A stretch of DNA of 64,000 nucleotides from an uncultured Muribaculaceae bacterium (GCA_910579845.1 CAJTWL010000001.1:1-64000), one strand, 5' to 3'. Positions 32,467-41,621 are shown, numbered from the stretch's first letter. The notes: generated from the letters alone by a model not told the origin. Program-made: numbers and translations.

Positions 32467-35064
32467 ATGAATTTTAACAATTTCACTATTAAATCACAAG
32501 AGATTGTACAAAAAGCTATTGACTATACCAAAGAGGCAGGTCAACAGCAAATAGAACCGGCGCATCTCCTTAAAGCTGTCATTTCGGAGAGTGAAACCAT
32601 AGTCAACTTCATTTTCCAGAAACTTGGAGCCAATCTGAATGGGGTAAAAATGATGATTGACCAGACAATTTCATCTCTGCCGAAGGTTAGTGGCGGTGAA
32701 GTCTTTTTAAGCCGGGAATCTAACGACGCCCTCCAGAAAGCTGTTGAATTTTCTAAAAAAAGCGGTGATGAGTATGTCTCTGTAGAGGCTATGATTATGG
32801 GTATTTTACTTGTAAAATCAAAAGCTTCTCAAATACTAAAAGACAATGGTATCACTGAAGACGGTCTTAAATCAGCAATCGCCGAGCTTAGAAAAGGCAA
32901 TAATGTTAAAGACCAGAATGCAGAAGAGAGTTATCAGGCATTAAGCAAATATGCCATAAACCTTAATGACCGCGCCCGTAACGGAAAACTCGATCCGGTG
33001 ATAGGTCGTGACGAAGAAATCCGCCGTGTGCTTCAGATTCTGTCACGAAGGACCAAGAACAATCCTATGCTTGTCGGAGAACCGGGAACCGGCAAGACAG
33101 CAATTGCCGAAGGACTTGCAATGCGTATTGTAAGGGGCGACGTACCGGAAAACCTGAAGTCAAAACAGATTTACTCACTTGATATGGGAGCGCTGGTAGC
33201 CGGTGCAAAATATAAAGGGGAATTTGAGGAGCGGCTAAAAGCTATTGTAAATGAAGTGACCCAAAGCGACGGTGAGATCATTCTGTTTATTGATGAGATT
33301 CACACTCTTGTAGGGGCAGGCAAGGGTGAGGGAGCCATGGATGCCGCAAACATCCTGAAACCCGCACTTGCGAGAGGAGAGCTGAGATCAATCGGTGCTA
33401 CAACTCTGGATGAATATCAAAAATATTTCGAGAAGGATAAAGCCCTTGAAAGAAGATTCCAGAAGGTTATGGTTGACGAACCGGATGAAATGTCGGCAAT
33501 ATCAATTCTGCGTGGACTAAAAGAAAGATATGAGAATCACCATAAAGTCAGGATCAAAGATGAGGCCATCATTGCAGCCGTACAGTTAAGTGTACGTTAT
33601 ATCACAGACAGATTTCTACCGGATAAAGCAATTGACCTTATTGATGAAGCCGCGTCCAAACTTCGTCTCGAAATGGATTCACAGCCACAAGCTCTTGATG
33701 AGGCATCACGTAAAATCAAGCAACTCGAGATCGAACGCGAAGCCATAAAACGGGAAAATGATGAATATAAGCTAAAAGAGATTGACGAGGATCTTGCAAA
33801 TCTTCGTGATACTGAGAAATCATTACGGGCAAAATGGCAAGCCGAGAAAAATGAAATAAACAAAATCCAACAAAACAAGATAGATATCGAGCAACTCAAT
33901 TATGAGGCTGACAAGGCTGAACGCGAGGGTAATTATGCCAAAGTAGCGGAAATCCGATATTCAAGCATTAAGCAGAAAGAGGATGAAAACAAAGCCATTC
34001 AGATTAAATTGAAGGAACTTCAAGGAGAAGGTGCTATGATAAAAGAGGAAGTCGATGCGGAGGACATCGCAGAAGTTGTAAGTCGCTGGACCGGCATTCC
34101 TGTTAAGAAAATGGCACAAAGTGAAAAAGAGAAGCTACTTCATCTTGAAGAAGAGCTGCACCACCGTGTTGTGGGTCAGGAAGAGGCTATAAAGGCTGTT
34201 TCAGATGCGGTAAGAAGATCAAGAGCCGGGTTGAACGATCCCCGTCGACCAATCGGATCCTTCATATTTCTTGGTACAACAGGTGTCGGGAAAACAGAAC
34301 TTGCAAAAGCATTGGCTGAATATCTATTTGACGACGAAGATATGATGACCCGTATCGACATGTCGGAATATATGGAGAAACACAGCGTGTCGCGCCTCGT
34401 CGGAGCACCTCCGGGATACGTAGGTTATGAAGAGGGAGGTCAGCTCACCGAAGCTGTAAGACGTAAGCCATACAGTGTGATTCTTTTCGATGAGATTGAA
34501 AAGGCGAATCCGGACGTATTCAACATACTTCTTCAGGTTCTTGACGATGGAAGACTGACGGATAACAAAGGACGGTTCATAAACTTCAAGAATACCATAA
34601 TTATCATGACATCCAATATGGGTTCCGATATAATACGTCAGAATTTCGAAGGATTCAATGATAAGAACGAGGAAGAGAAACAGAATATAATCTCTACTAC
34701 CAAGCAGGATGTGATGGACCGTTTGAAACAGATTATACGACCTGAATTTCTGAATCGTATTGACGAGACAGTTATGTTCACGCCTCTTGATAAAAAGGAG
34801 ATACTTGAAATAGTGGAACTTCAGGTAAAAAGTGTCAAGCAGATGCTTGCGACAAACGGTATCACGCTTGACATCACAAAAGAGGCTCTAAATCTGCTTG
34901 CTGAAGACGGCTATGATCCGGAATTTGGTGCGCGTCCGGTGAAACGTACAATACAGAGAATGGTACTTAACCAGCTGTCCAAGGATATCCTGGCACAAAA
35001 AGTTGACAGAGAACATCCTATAATCATTGACAGCAAAGATGACGAACTGTTGTTCAAAAATTGA
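32467..35064 (+). CDS. clpB: Disaggregase ClpB
   Basis: An 865-residue Hsp100 chaperone that, with DnaK, threads proteins out of aggregates. Domains in order: Clp-N repeats (about 1-145), first AAA+ domain with Walker A 'GEPGTGKTAIAEGLA' (about 204) and Walker B 'ILFIDEIHTLVGAG', the long coiled-coil middle domain (about 410-530, rich in Lys/Glu heptads), second AAA+ with 'GTTGVGKTELAKALAEYLF' (about 602) and 'VILFDEIEKANPDV', then the small C-terminal domain. Length is normal. No CIRCE or recognisable heat-shock promoter is visible upstream. trxA follows. Confidence 0.97.
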   Translation: MNFNNFTIKSQEIVQKAIDYTKEAGQQQIEPAHLLKAVISESETIVNFIFQKLGANLNGVKMMIDQTISSLPKVSGGEVFLSRESNDALQKAVEFSKKSGDEYVSVEAMIMGILLVKSKASQILKDNGITEDGLKSAIAELRKGNNVKDQNAEESYQALSKYAINLNDRARNGKLDPVIGRDEEIRRVLQILSRRTKNNPMLVGEPGTGKTAIAEGLAMRIVRGDVPENLKSKQIYSLDMGALVAGAKYKGEFEERLKAIVNEVTQSDGEIILFIDEIHTLVGAGKGEGAMDAANILKPALARGELRSIGATTLDEYQKYFEKDKALERRFQKVMVDEPDEMSAISILRGLKERYENHHKVRIKDEAIIAAVQLSVRYITDRFLPDKAIDLIDEAASKLRLEMDSQPQALDEASRKIKQLEIEREAIKRENDEYKLKEIDEDLANLRDTEKSLRAKWQAEKNEINKIQQNKIDIEQLNYEADKAEREGNYAKVAEIRYSSIKQKEDENKAIQIKLKELQGEGAMIKEEVDAEDIAEVVSRWTGIPVKKMAQSEKEKLLHLEEELHHRVVGQEEAIKAVSDAVRRSRAGLNDPRRPIGSFIFLGTTGVGKTELAKALAEYLFDDEDMMTRIDMSEYMEKHSVSRLVGAPPGYVGYEEGGQLTEAVRRKPYSVILFDEIEKANPDVFNILLQVLDDGRLTDNKGRFINFKNTIIIMTSNMGSDIIRQNFEGFNDKNEEEKQNIISTTKQDVMDRLKQIIRPEFLNRIDETVMFTPLDKKEILEIVELQVKSVKQMLATNGITLDITKEALNLLAEDGYDPEFGARPVKRTIQRMVLNQLSKDILAQKVDREHPIIIDSKDDELLFKN

Positions 35065-35087
35065 AATTATTAATTAATATATTTATT

Positions 35088-35384
35088 ATGGAAAATTTTG
35101 AAGATATCATTAAATCAGAGAAACCGGTACTTGTGGATTTCTTTGCTACATGGTGCGGACCTTGTCAAATGATGCATCCTATACTTGAAGAACTTCACAA
35201 AAAGGTTGGTGACAAAACACGTATCATTAAAATTGATATAGATAAAAATCAGGAGCTTGCCGGCAAATATAACGTACGCTCTGTACCGACCCTTATGATT
35301 TTTAAGGATGGAGAAATAAAATGGCGTGGAGTCGGTGTGCATCATGAAGCACAGCTTGAACAGGAATTAGAAAAATTTTCTTAG
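35088..35384 (+). CDS. trxA: Thioredoxin
   Basis: A 98-residue thioredoxin from the ATG at 35088 (MENFEDIIK), 23 nt after clpB; a longer in-frame reading from 35061 adds nine residues overlapping the clpB stop and is less likely. 'VDFFATWCGPCQMMHPILEEL' holds the WCGPC redox pair, and 'YNVRSVPTLMIFKDGE' has the cis-Pro. It reduces protein disulfides in the cytosol, perhaps alongside ClpB under stress. A terminator follows. Confidence 0.93.
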   Translation: MENFEDIIKSEKPVLVDFFATWCGPCQMMHPILEELHKKVGDKTRIIKIDIDKNQELAGKYNVRSVPTLMIFKDGEIKWRGVGVHHEAQLEQELEKFS

Positions 35385-35403
35385 ACTGAAACCTTAATTC
35401 GAT

Positions 35404-35441
35404 AAAACGGGGAGGTACTTTTTCGAAAGTCTTCCCGTTTT
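35404..35441 (+). terminator. Terminator after trxA
   Basis: An 11-bp stem (35404-35414 with 35431-35441, one G-T pair), AAAACGGG type, ends in TTTT. Confidence 0.7.
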
Positions 35442-35480
35442 CAATATTAAGAGCATGCCATACAATTTTAGTCGTATATT

Positions 35481-36245
35481 ATGAGAAAGTCACGTATACT
35501 GTTTACTCTGATGCTTTTATTTGCCGGAATCTCTCTGACTGCATCAGCCACATCTTTTAAGAATGAAGATCTTCATTATGTGATAAGTTATAAATGGGGA
35601 CTCATACATAAGGATGCCGGCGTTGCTACTCTTTCGTTACGACGTAACGGTTCCAACTATAATATATTACTGGCGGCAAGAACCAAGCCATGGGCAGACA
35701 GATTCTATCAGGTCAGAGACACTCTTAAAGGGACTCTGCGGATAGCTGACCTTAAACCGCTTAATTATACAAAAATAGCACATGAAAATGGCAAATATGG
35801 ACTTGATGACATTACATACAGATATACAGGCAACACTGTAACCGGAATTTGTAAAAGATATAAAAGAAATGACAAAGGAAAGATAAGCGAATCTTCAAAA
35901 ACACTTACAGCCACGGGGGATGTATATGACATGCTGTCGATATTCTACTATCTTAGACATATTGATTATTCAGATCTTGCACCAGGCAAAGAGATAAAGG
36001 CAACTGTTTTTTCCGGTTCAAAATCAGAGACAATCACCATCCGGAATCTCGGCAAAGAGAGGATTCAATTACGCAACGGCAAGCATCGTGAAGCATACCA
36101 TATAAAATTCAATTTTACAACTGACGGGAAAAAGAAATCAAGCGACGATATGGACTCATGGATATCAACAGGATCTGAACATATACCGTTATATCTCGTG
36201 GGAAAACTGCCGGTAGGTCAAGTCCGTGTTTACTATATGAACTAA
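35481..36245 (+). CDS. Exported DUF3108 protein
   Basis: A 254-residue protein with a signal peptide (MRKSRILFTLMLLFAGISLTASA) and a beta-rich body. 'LHYVISYKWGLIHKDAGVATLSL' after the signal and the C-terminal 'HIPLYLVGKLPVGQVRVYYMN' match the DUF3108 family, whose members lie in the periplasm and whose fold resembles lipid-binding beta barrels, though no function is established. It stands alone between trxA and a convergent thiF-like gene. Confidence 0.8.
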   Translation: MRKSRILFTLMLLFAGISLTASATSFKNEDLHYVISYKWGLIHKDAGVATLSLRRNGSNYNILLAARTKPWADRFYQVRDTLKGTLRIADLKPLNYTKIAHENGKYGLDDITYRYTGNTVTGICKRYKRNDKGKISESSKTLTATGDVYDMLSIFYYLRHIDYSDLAPGKEIKATVFSGSKSETITIRNLGKERIQLRNGKHREAYHIKFNFTTDGKKKSSDDMDSWISTGSEHIPLYLVGKLPVGQVRVYYMN

Positions 36246-36306
36246 AGACGCTTCCTACATCATCAATGGACAGCTTCCAATTTTTGAGGTACTTAGAAAC
36301 TGTTTC

Positions 36307-37011
36307 TTAAACAGATATAAGACTACTGCTCATTGATAAAAGATCGATTGAAAACAATTTATTAAAAAGTATGGCTCCGGCTCCGGTCAAATGCTTTATT
36401 GTTTCCGATGCCTGAATACAGGCAACGACACCGGCAGCCGGACCTATCACACCTGATACGGAACATGGTGCTACACCAGAGCATACGCCGTCAGGCGAGA
36501 ATATGTCCGAATATGCTATATAACCGGGTCCGCCACTCATTACTTGCCCCCTGAAACCCGCGACACCTCCTATACAATAATATGATCCAAGAATCTTGCA
36601 GATCTTGTCAGTATTAAATTTTGAAGCCGGATTATCGGTCGCATCAACCACAAAATCAAACCCTTTAAATAATTCCATGCCGTTTCTGGAGGTAATCATT
36701 TCTGTTAAGGCTATTGATTTGCAGCCATTGTTCAAGGCCTGCATCCTTTTCACAAGTGTTTCCGCTTTCAGCCCTCCACACTGATTTGTTTCATAAAACA
36801 GCTGTCGTGGAAGATTTGATATATCTATCGTATCAAAATCAGCGACAGTCAACTCCCCTATTCCTGCACCTGCAAGATACATGGCACATGTGGATCCGAG
36901 TGCACCGGCACCAATTACCAACACCTTTGACTTTTGCAGCAACTCCAAACCTTTCAATCCAATCTCAGGTAGAGAGATCATACGCGCATATCTGATACTA
37001 TCTTCATTCAT
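36307..37011 (-). CDS. ThiF/MoeB-type E1-like adenylyltransferase, probably ThiF
   Basis: A 234-residue E1-like enzyme. The nucleotide loop 'VLVIGAGALGSTCAMYLAGAG' (about residue 30), 'ADFDTIDISNLPRQ', 'VVDATDNPASKFNTD' and 'GVAGFRGQVMSG' are complete. 'PCSVSGVIGPAAGVVACIQA' (about 180) aligns its Cys with the ThiF cysteine that forms the acyl disulfide with ThiS. The zinc CxxC pair and the C-terminal 'CxxCG' of E. coli ThiF/MoeB are missing, as in other short forms. It lies alone, 27 kb from the thiamin operon that lacks thiF, so ThiS activation is its likely job; MoeB/HesA-type activity remains possible. Confidence 0.8.
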   Translation of the reverse strand: MNEDSIRYARMISLPEIGLKGLELLQKSKVLVIGAGALGSTCAMYLAGAGIGELTVADFDTIDISNLPRQLFYETNQCGGLKAETLVKRMQALNNGCKSIALTEMITSRNGMELFKGFDFVVDATDNPASKFNTDKICKILGSYYCIGGVAGFRGQVMSGGPGYIAYSDIFSPDGVCSGVAPCSVSGVIGPAAGVVACIQASETIKHLTGAGAILFNKLFSIDLLSMSSSLISV

Positions 37012-37114
37012 TGCTGGATTAATACAATACGTACGGAGACTATTAAATAAAAACTTCTATCAGATAATTAAAAAATGGTTTTAAACAGTTTCCAAACGGA
37101 TCTTACTATTGAAA

Positions 37115-38203
37115 TTACTGATTACTCAGATGCACATCAAGTTGAGGGAACGGGAATGCAAATCCTTTTTGAGGCAATTCCGTATAAAAGCGCTCATTAA
37201 AATGAAAAAAAAGCGGCCAGTAATTTGATGAATGGGTCCATGCCCTCACAGTGATTGTTATGCTTGAGTCTCCCATTTCGCTCAATCCAACAAAAGGAGC
37301 ACGATTTATTTTAAGCGGAATTGCCGCATTCATTTCAATATCCTCTGTAAGACTCTGATGTATAACTGTTGTGCGACGATGAAATCTTCTTTTTATTCTC
37401 TTATATAAACTTGGATGCTCAATGTCATCTACTGAAGAATTATTTTCATGATCACGATTATCCTCTATATAATCTTTATCATCTTCAATAAACTCTTTTA
37501 CAACACGGTCATCCTCCGCAAGCATGGCAAGAATCGTCTCTTTTGCTTTGGCATAATCGGTATCATAAGATAATCCTATATTCCAGTCTACACGGCGATA
37601 ATTTTCAAGAGAAAAATTATTTATGGTGCCGGTTGACAAACCGCCATTGGGTATTATTATAGCCTTATTGTCTACAGTATTTATCACTGTAGAAAACAAC
37701 TGAATTGATTTTACGGTACCCGAATAACCTTGTGTTTCTATATAATCACCTACTTTATATGGTTTAAGCAGAAGAATCAGCACTCCGCCTGCAAAATTCT
37801 GTAAAGTCCCGCTCAACGCCATACCGATTGCGACACCGGCAGAAGCGAACAGCGCAAGGAAACTGCTGGTTTCAATACCGAGAATTCCTATTATTGTAAT
37901 TATCAGAATAAAATATAGAACCATCTTTATAAGCGACAGAACAAACGTCGTCAAAGACGGATCCATCCTTCGCTTTGTCATGACGTTCAGTGTTCCTTTG
38001 TAAAGCTTACGGATAATAAAACGTCCGACATAAAAAACTAAAATGGCAATCAGAAGTTTGAAACCAAAATTCACAATACCATTTGCAATTTTGGTTATGG
38101 CATCGTCGAATCCTAGACCTTTAAGCTCTGAAAACCATTTGGACTGATCAGGCAGATTTTCCGGAATAGGAACAATAGGGATATCAGTTTGCGATAAAAA
38201 CAT
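37115..38203 (-). CDS. MscS-family mechanosensitive channel
   Basis: A 362-residue small-conductance mechanosensitive channel. Three helices: about 45-65, 85-115 and the pore helix 'AGVAIGMALSGTLQNFAGGVLILL' (about 125-148), then 'LKPYKVGDYIETQGYSGTVKSIQLFSTVI' and 'IPNGGLSTGTINNFS', which are the canonical beta-domain signatures. It is unusual in carrying an insert of about 60 residues (about 238-300), acidic then basic ('IEDDKDYIEDNRDHENN', 'KRIKRRFHRRTT'), inside the C-terminal alpha/beta domain. The last part, 'SITITVRAWT', resumes the MscS fold. It opens under osmotic shock in the inner membrane. Confidence 0.93.
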   Translation of the reverse strand: MFLSQTDIPIVPIPENLPDQSKWFSELKGLGFDDAITKIANGIVNFGFKLLIAILVFYVGRFIIRKLYKGTLNVMTKRRMDPSLTTFVLSLIKMVLYFILIITIIGILGIETSSFLALFASAGVAIGMALSGTLQNFAGGVLILLLKPYKVGDYIETQGYSGTVKSIQLFSTVINTVDNKAIIIPNGGLSTGTINNFSLENYRRVDWNIGLSYDTDYAKAKETILAMLAEDDRVVKEFIEDDKDYIEDNRDHENNSSVDDIEHPSLYKRIKRRFHRRTTVIHQSLTEDIEMNAAIPLKINRAPFVGLSEMGDSSITITVRAWTHSSNYWPLFFHFNERFYTELPQKGFAFPFPQLDVHLSNQ

Positions 38204-38272
38204 AAATCAATTCTATATTAGGTTAGTATACAGTAATTTTTTAAACTGTTAAAAAGATTATTAGCAGGCACA

Positions 38273-39514
38273 TTATAACCACCCATAATGGCAAGCCACA
38301 TCATTCCACCAATCGAGTTTATGATAATAATTGTCTCTTTGTGAATTGTCATTATAATACGGATATACACTTATACCGAAATATGCGTCAGGATCTATCT
38401 CGTTATGACTGAAATCCTGTTTCCCGGCAGCTGTATAAACCATCATCTCATCATAAGCCTTTTTTAACTCATTAAAACTATCTTTTAATGCAGGGCTTCC
38501 ATCCAGACCGTTTCCAAGCCACCCGATCAGATCATAATACGGATGCTTTATGAAACTGTTCGGACGCGGCATGCTTAGCCTTGAATAGTTTATAACATTT
38601 GTAAACACCGGTTTTTTATCAAGCCTGGATACATAATCTTTGAGTGAATCTGCGAATTTATTGATCTTGGAAAGATCAATAACAGACACGGTTACAGCAT
38701 AACTTTTACTGTTATAGAAATTATACAGTTCGATCGCCGCCTTGTCAAGCTGAGGATTTGTACCTGCTGTCAACGGAAGAACCATATCATAAGGCAATCC
38801 TGTTTCATAAATTTCTGTCGGATATGCGACAAAAAATCTGCATTTGTCTCGCAACTGATAAGCAGTTTCTATCGAACCCATATAGCAGCAGTCGAACCAG
38901 ATAGTACGAAATATTCCTGAAGGAATGGCATCTGCCAATTGATCAAGATCAATATAGTCCATTGTTCCAGTGAAATCATCTATATATTCGCCGCCAAATG
39001 AATACAACAAGCCATCGTTACTGTCTCTCAAAGGAGATTTCTGACTGCCATCAGCAGGAAGATGAGAATATTTATAAGGATTCACCGGTCCCATGCCATG
39101 TCCCCAGAGATAGAGCGTCTTATCAGCTGTCGGATAAGTTTTTACAATATAGTCCATAACTTCTGCAATTCTATCCGGGGTCGTTGACAGAACATTCTTC
39201 TCATAGTTCCTAACGGTAACAAACTCAGCGATTCCCGCCGAACTTATTCTCATCTCTTTTAAAGTGCATTCACCTTTTTCATAGCTGTATATCAGCACCC
39301 TGTCGGTTCCCATATTCAGGGATGAAGCGGCTTTTAGCATCTGTGATCTGTTATAGATGAAATCCGAAGCAAGATTATTGTGATTTACAGCATAGATCAG
39401 GGTGACATTCGTAATGTCTTCCTCGACTTTAGGTTCATCCTTATGCTTTTCACAGCTTGCGAATATACAAGAGACTATAATAGCGGCAATTGAAAGTATT
39501 CTGTTTATCTTCAT
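38273..39514 (-). CDS. Clostripain-related (C11) cysteine peptidase lipoprotein
   Basis: A 413-residue lipoprotein: 'IIVSCIFASC' lipobox (Cys20) followed by Lys/Glu/Asp-rich residues. The peptidase family C11 domain has the catalytic His in 'TLYLWGHGMG' (about 143) and catalytic Cys in 'RTIWFDCCYMGSIETAYQL' (about 211), the His-Cys dyad of clan CD. 'SVIDLSKI' and the 'NYSRLS' segments are common in Bacteroides homologues. C11 enzymes cut after Arg/Lys and some mature surface proteins or target host proteins. The next gene upstream is in a different operon. Confidence 0.9.
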   Translation of the reverse strand: MKINRILSIAAIIVSCIFASCEKHKDEPKVEEDITNVTLIYAVNHNNLASDFIYNRSQMLKAASSLNMGTDRVLIYSYEKGECTLKEMRISSAGIAEFVTVRNYEKNVLSTTPDRIAEVMDYIVKTYPTADKTLYLWGHGMGPVNPYKYSHLPADGSQKSPLRDSNDGLLYSFGGEYIDDFTGTMDYIDLDQLADAIPSGIFRTIWFDCCYMGSIETAYQLRDKCRFFVAYPTEIYETGLPYDMVLPLTAGTNPQLDKAAIELYNFYNSKSYAVTVSVIDLSKINKFADSLKDYVSRLDKKPVFTNVINYSRLSMPRPNSFIKHPYYDLIGWLGNGLDGSPALKDSFNELKKAYDEMMVYTAAGKQDFSHNEIDPDAYFGISVYPYYNDNSQRDNYYHKLDWWNDVACHYGWL

Positions 39515-39585
39515 TTTAAATAAAATAGTTGTTAGAGCTGATCTTTCTAATTTACAAAGATAATGCCAAAATCCAGAAAATAAAA

Positions 39586-39610
39586 AAATCCCGATAAAAT
39601 CGGGATTTTA
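39586..39610 (-). terminator. Terminator of the GDPD/deoR operon
   Basis: An 11-bp AAAATCCCGAT stem with a 3-nt loop; on the minus strand it is followed by a T tract (A run at 39583-39589 on +). It ends minus-strand transcripts from the phosphodiesterase gene. Confidence 0.8.
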
Positions 39611-39676
39611 AAATATCTTAAATTATTATCTATTATCCGGGATAGCGGATTTAATATACAGTCTATAACATCTAAA

Positions 39677-40441
39677 TCATTTCTTCAGCATCTTCTGAAG
39701 ACGTTCCGGTTCATTGGTTGTAATGTAATCAACGCCCTGATCTATACACCACTGCATATCTTCAGGTTCGTTTACAGTCCACACATTTACCTCAAGACCC
39801 CTGTTATGGCAATCCTTGATCCATTCAGGATGCTTTTTCATGACTTTCAAGGAATAATCAATACCTGCCCCTTTTGCATATTTGACCTGTGCCGGCACAT
39901 AATCACCGTTCAGGAAATATACTTTACTGCATTTAGGAACACTCTTGACATACTGTTTGAATGCATCTTTTGAGAAAACAATATAGTCGAGTCTTTCATC
40001 AAGACCGTATTTTTTAGCGAGTTTCAATGTTTTCTTTAAAGCGGCTGTCTCCTGTTTACGACTGTCATGTGTCTTGAGTTCCAACACAAGACGGGTATTG
40101 AGTTTCTGAGCAGCTTTAAAATACTGCTCAAGAGTAGGTACGGTCTCACCGTTTGCAAGTTTTTGTTTTAATACTTCTGCGGAAGGTGTCCTCTGAATCT
40201 CAATACCGTTGATTGTCGGATCGTGATTGACAATCAAGACACTGTCGGGAGTCATCCAGACATCGAACTCAGATGCATAGCAACCGATAGAATCGGCTTT
40301 TACTAATGAACGGATAGAATTCTGAGCGGATCCGGGAACATTCCAATATCCGCGATGTGCAATCACTTTCGGAGCGGCAGCCTGTGATGCGATTGCACAA
40401 CTCGCGATAGCAAGACAGGTGATAAAAGATTTAAGTTTCAT
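39677..40441 (-). CDS. Secreted glycerophosphodiester phosphodiesterase
   Basis: A 254-residue exported GDPD enzyme, which splits glycerophosphodiesters (such as glycerophosphocholine) to glycerol 3-phosphate and an alcohol. The start is the ATG at 40441; signal peptide MKLKSFITCLAIASCAIASQA. Catalytic residues follow the family pattern: His29-Arg30 ('VIAHRGYW'), Glu58-x-Asp60 ('SEFDVW'), His73 ('IVNHDPT'), and Lys/Glu in 'LVLELKTH'; a C-terminal 'EVNVWTVNEPEDM' matches the signature. The product glycerol 3-phosphate is what GlpT and GlpABC, 10 kb away, handle. It follows the deoR-type regulator by 59 nt in the same operon. Confidence 0.9.
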   Translation of the reverse strand: MKLKSFITCLAIASCAIASQAAAPKVIAHRGYWNVPGSAQNSIRSLVKADSIGCYASEFDVWMTPDSVLIVNHDPTINGIEIQRTPSAEVLKQKLANGETVPTLEQYFKAAQKLNTRLVLELKTHDSRKQETAALKKTLKLAKKYGLDERLDYIVFSKDAFKQYVKSVPKCSKVYFLNGDYVPAQVKYAKGAGIDYSLKVMKKHPEWIKDCHNRGLEVNVWTVNEPEDMQWCIDQGVDYITTNEPERLQKMLKK

Positions 40442-40500
40442 AATTAAAAAGTTTTTATAACAGATATAATTCAAAAGTTAAAAGATCAAAAACCGACAAG

Positions 40501-41271
40501 TTACAGGCTTCCGACAATTCGAAGATCAACACCCATCTCTTCAAGAGCCGAAGCCGCCTTGTCTGATAATCTTGAGTCGGTTATCAGCATATCCACATCA
40601 TCAAGACTGGCAATCTTGGCAAATCCACGTCTTCCGAACTTTGTGCTGTCGGCAAGGACTATAGTCTGCTGAGCCGCCTGCATCATGCAACGGACAAGAT
40701 CCGCTTCCCTTATATCGGTATTTGATATACCATGGTGAGGATCAAAGCCATCCACACCCATGAATAACTTACTGCAAGATATCTCCTGCAACTGATTCTC
40801 AGCTGCCCTGCCGACTGTAGACAGACTGCTCGGGCGAATAGTACCTCCAAGCTGAATCAGATCAATTTTATCATTGACACCAAGAGTCTCGGCAACATTG
40901 AGAGATGATGTAACAACTGTCAGATGATGAATCGGCTCAATATTGTTTGCCAGAGCCAACACTGAAGTTCCGGAAGCAATAATAATGGAATCGTCACGGG
41001 TTATAAGGCTCGCGGCATAATGTCCAATAAGATTCTTCTCGTTGCTTGACAGTTTTGCCTTTTCGCTTATAGTCCTGTTTGTTATATATGGATTGATCAG
41101 GATAGCATTCCCATGGCTCCTATATAGCTTCTTGAGCGTTTCCAACTCGGAAAGGTCCTTACGGATAGTTACAGCCGAAACTTCAAGTAGTTCGGACAAC
41201 TCCCCTACCGATGCCGATTGCTGTCTATATAATGTCTGAATAATCAGATTATGACGTTCCTCTTTAGTCAT
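40501..41271 (-). CDS. DeoR/GlpR-family repressor
   Basis: A 256-residue DeoR-family regulator: N-terminal winged HTH ('RHNLIIQTLYRQQSASVGELSELLEVSAVTIRKDLSELETLKKLYRSHG' region; recognition helix SAVTIRKDLSEL) and a C-terminal isomerase-like sensor ('LGGTIRPSSLSTVGRAAENQL', 'FMGVDGFDPHHGISNTD', 'VLADSTKFGRRGF'). These proteins bind sugar or glycerol phosphates; the E. coli relative GlpR senses glycerol 3-phosphate. Its position between the phosphodiesterase gene and the divergent metallophosphoesterase-glp cluster makes glycerol 3-phosphate the likely signal. Ligand inferred only from context. Confidence 0.88.
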   Translation of the reverse strand: MTKEERHNLIIQTLYRQQSASVGELSELLEVSAVTIRKDLSELETLKKLYRSHGNAILINPYITNRTISEKAKLSSNEKNLIGHYAASLITRDDSIIIASGTSVLALANNIEPIHHLTVVTSSLNVAETLGVNDKIDLIQLGGTIRPSSLSTVGRAAENQLQEISCSKLFMGVDGFDPHHGISNTDIREADLVRCMMQAAQQTIVLADSTKFGRRGFAKIASLDDVDMLITDSRLSDKAASALEEMGVDLRIVGSL

Positions 41272-41281
41272 GTCTTATATC

Positions 41282-41474
41282 GAAGTGATTTAAACTTTTT
41301 GCGAAAACTTAACGAAAGTGAATTTATGTATTCTTCGAGGTCAATCTTCATCAATATTCTGGCATCTTCCGTCCCTTTCATCGGTTGCATAGCCCGCTAT
41401 GCTCCCTCTTCAAAATCCGGAATCTGATCAAAATCATAATGAACCTTAACCTCGAAAAAAGTTTAAATCACTTC
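41282..41474. repeat. Long asymmetric palindromic element, copy 2
   Basis: A 193-nt imperfect palindrome in the 350-nt gap (41272-41621) between the deoR gene and the divergent metallophosphoesterase gene. The outer arms 41282-41300 and 41456-41474 are a perfect 19-bp inverted repeat. Inner arms TTCGAGG (41334-41340) and CCTCGAA (41450-41456) pair. The centre is GCATAGC-CC-GCTATGC (41387-41402), followed by CTCCCTC at 41402-41408. The left half has about 33 extra nt (41301-41333), containing TTTCG direct repeats on the minus strand upstream of deoR. Offsets from the centre match copy 1 (right half about 80 nt; CTCCCTC 7.5 nt from the centre). Confidence 0.75.
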
Positions 41475-41541
41475 ATCATATGAAATTTCTCTCAAATTTA
41501 ATACTTATAAAATTTAATTCCTAAAAAACTACTAAATAAAG

Positions 41542-41572
41542 TTGTGTATGTTCGCAAACTTGTTTATTTTTG
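41542..41572 (+). promoter_or_regulatory. Promoter of the metallophosphoesterase-glp cluster with a GlpR-like half site
   Basis: TTG (41542-41544), 20 nt, TATTTTTG (41565-41572) is a full Bacteroidetes promoter match for the gene starting at 41622. Between the two boxes lies TATGTTCG (41547-41554), which matches one half of the E. coli GlpR operator consensus WATKTTCG. The second half is not conserved. Confidence 0.6.
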
Positions 41573-41621
41573 CTATAAAATCAAAAACATACAACTTCGA
41601 AACCAATTAAAATTAATAATC

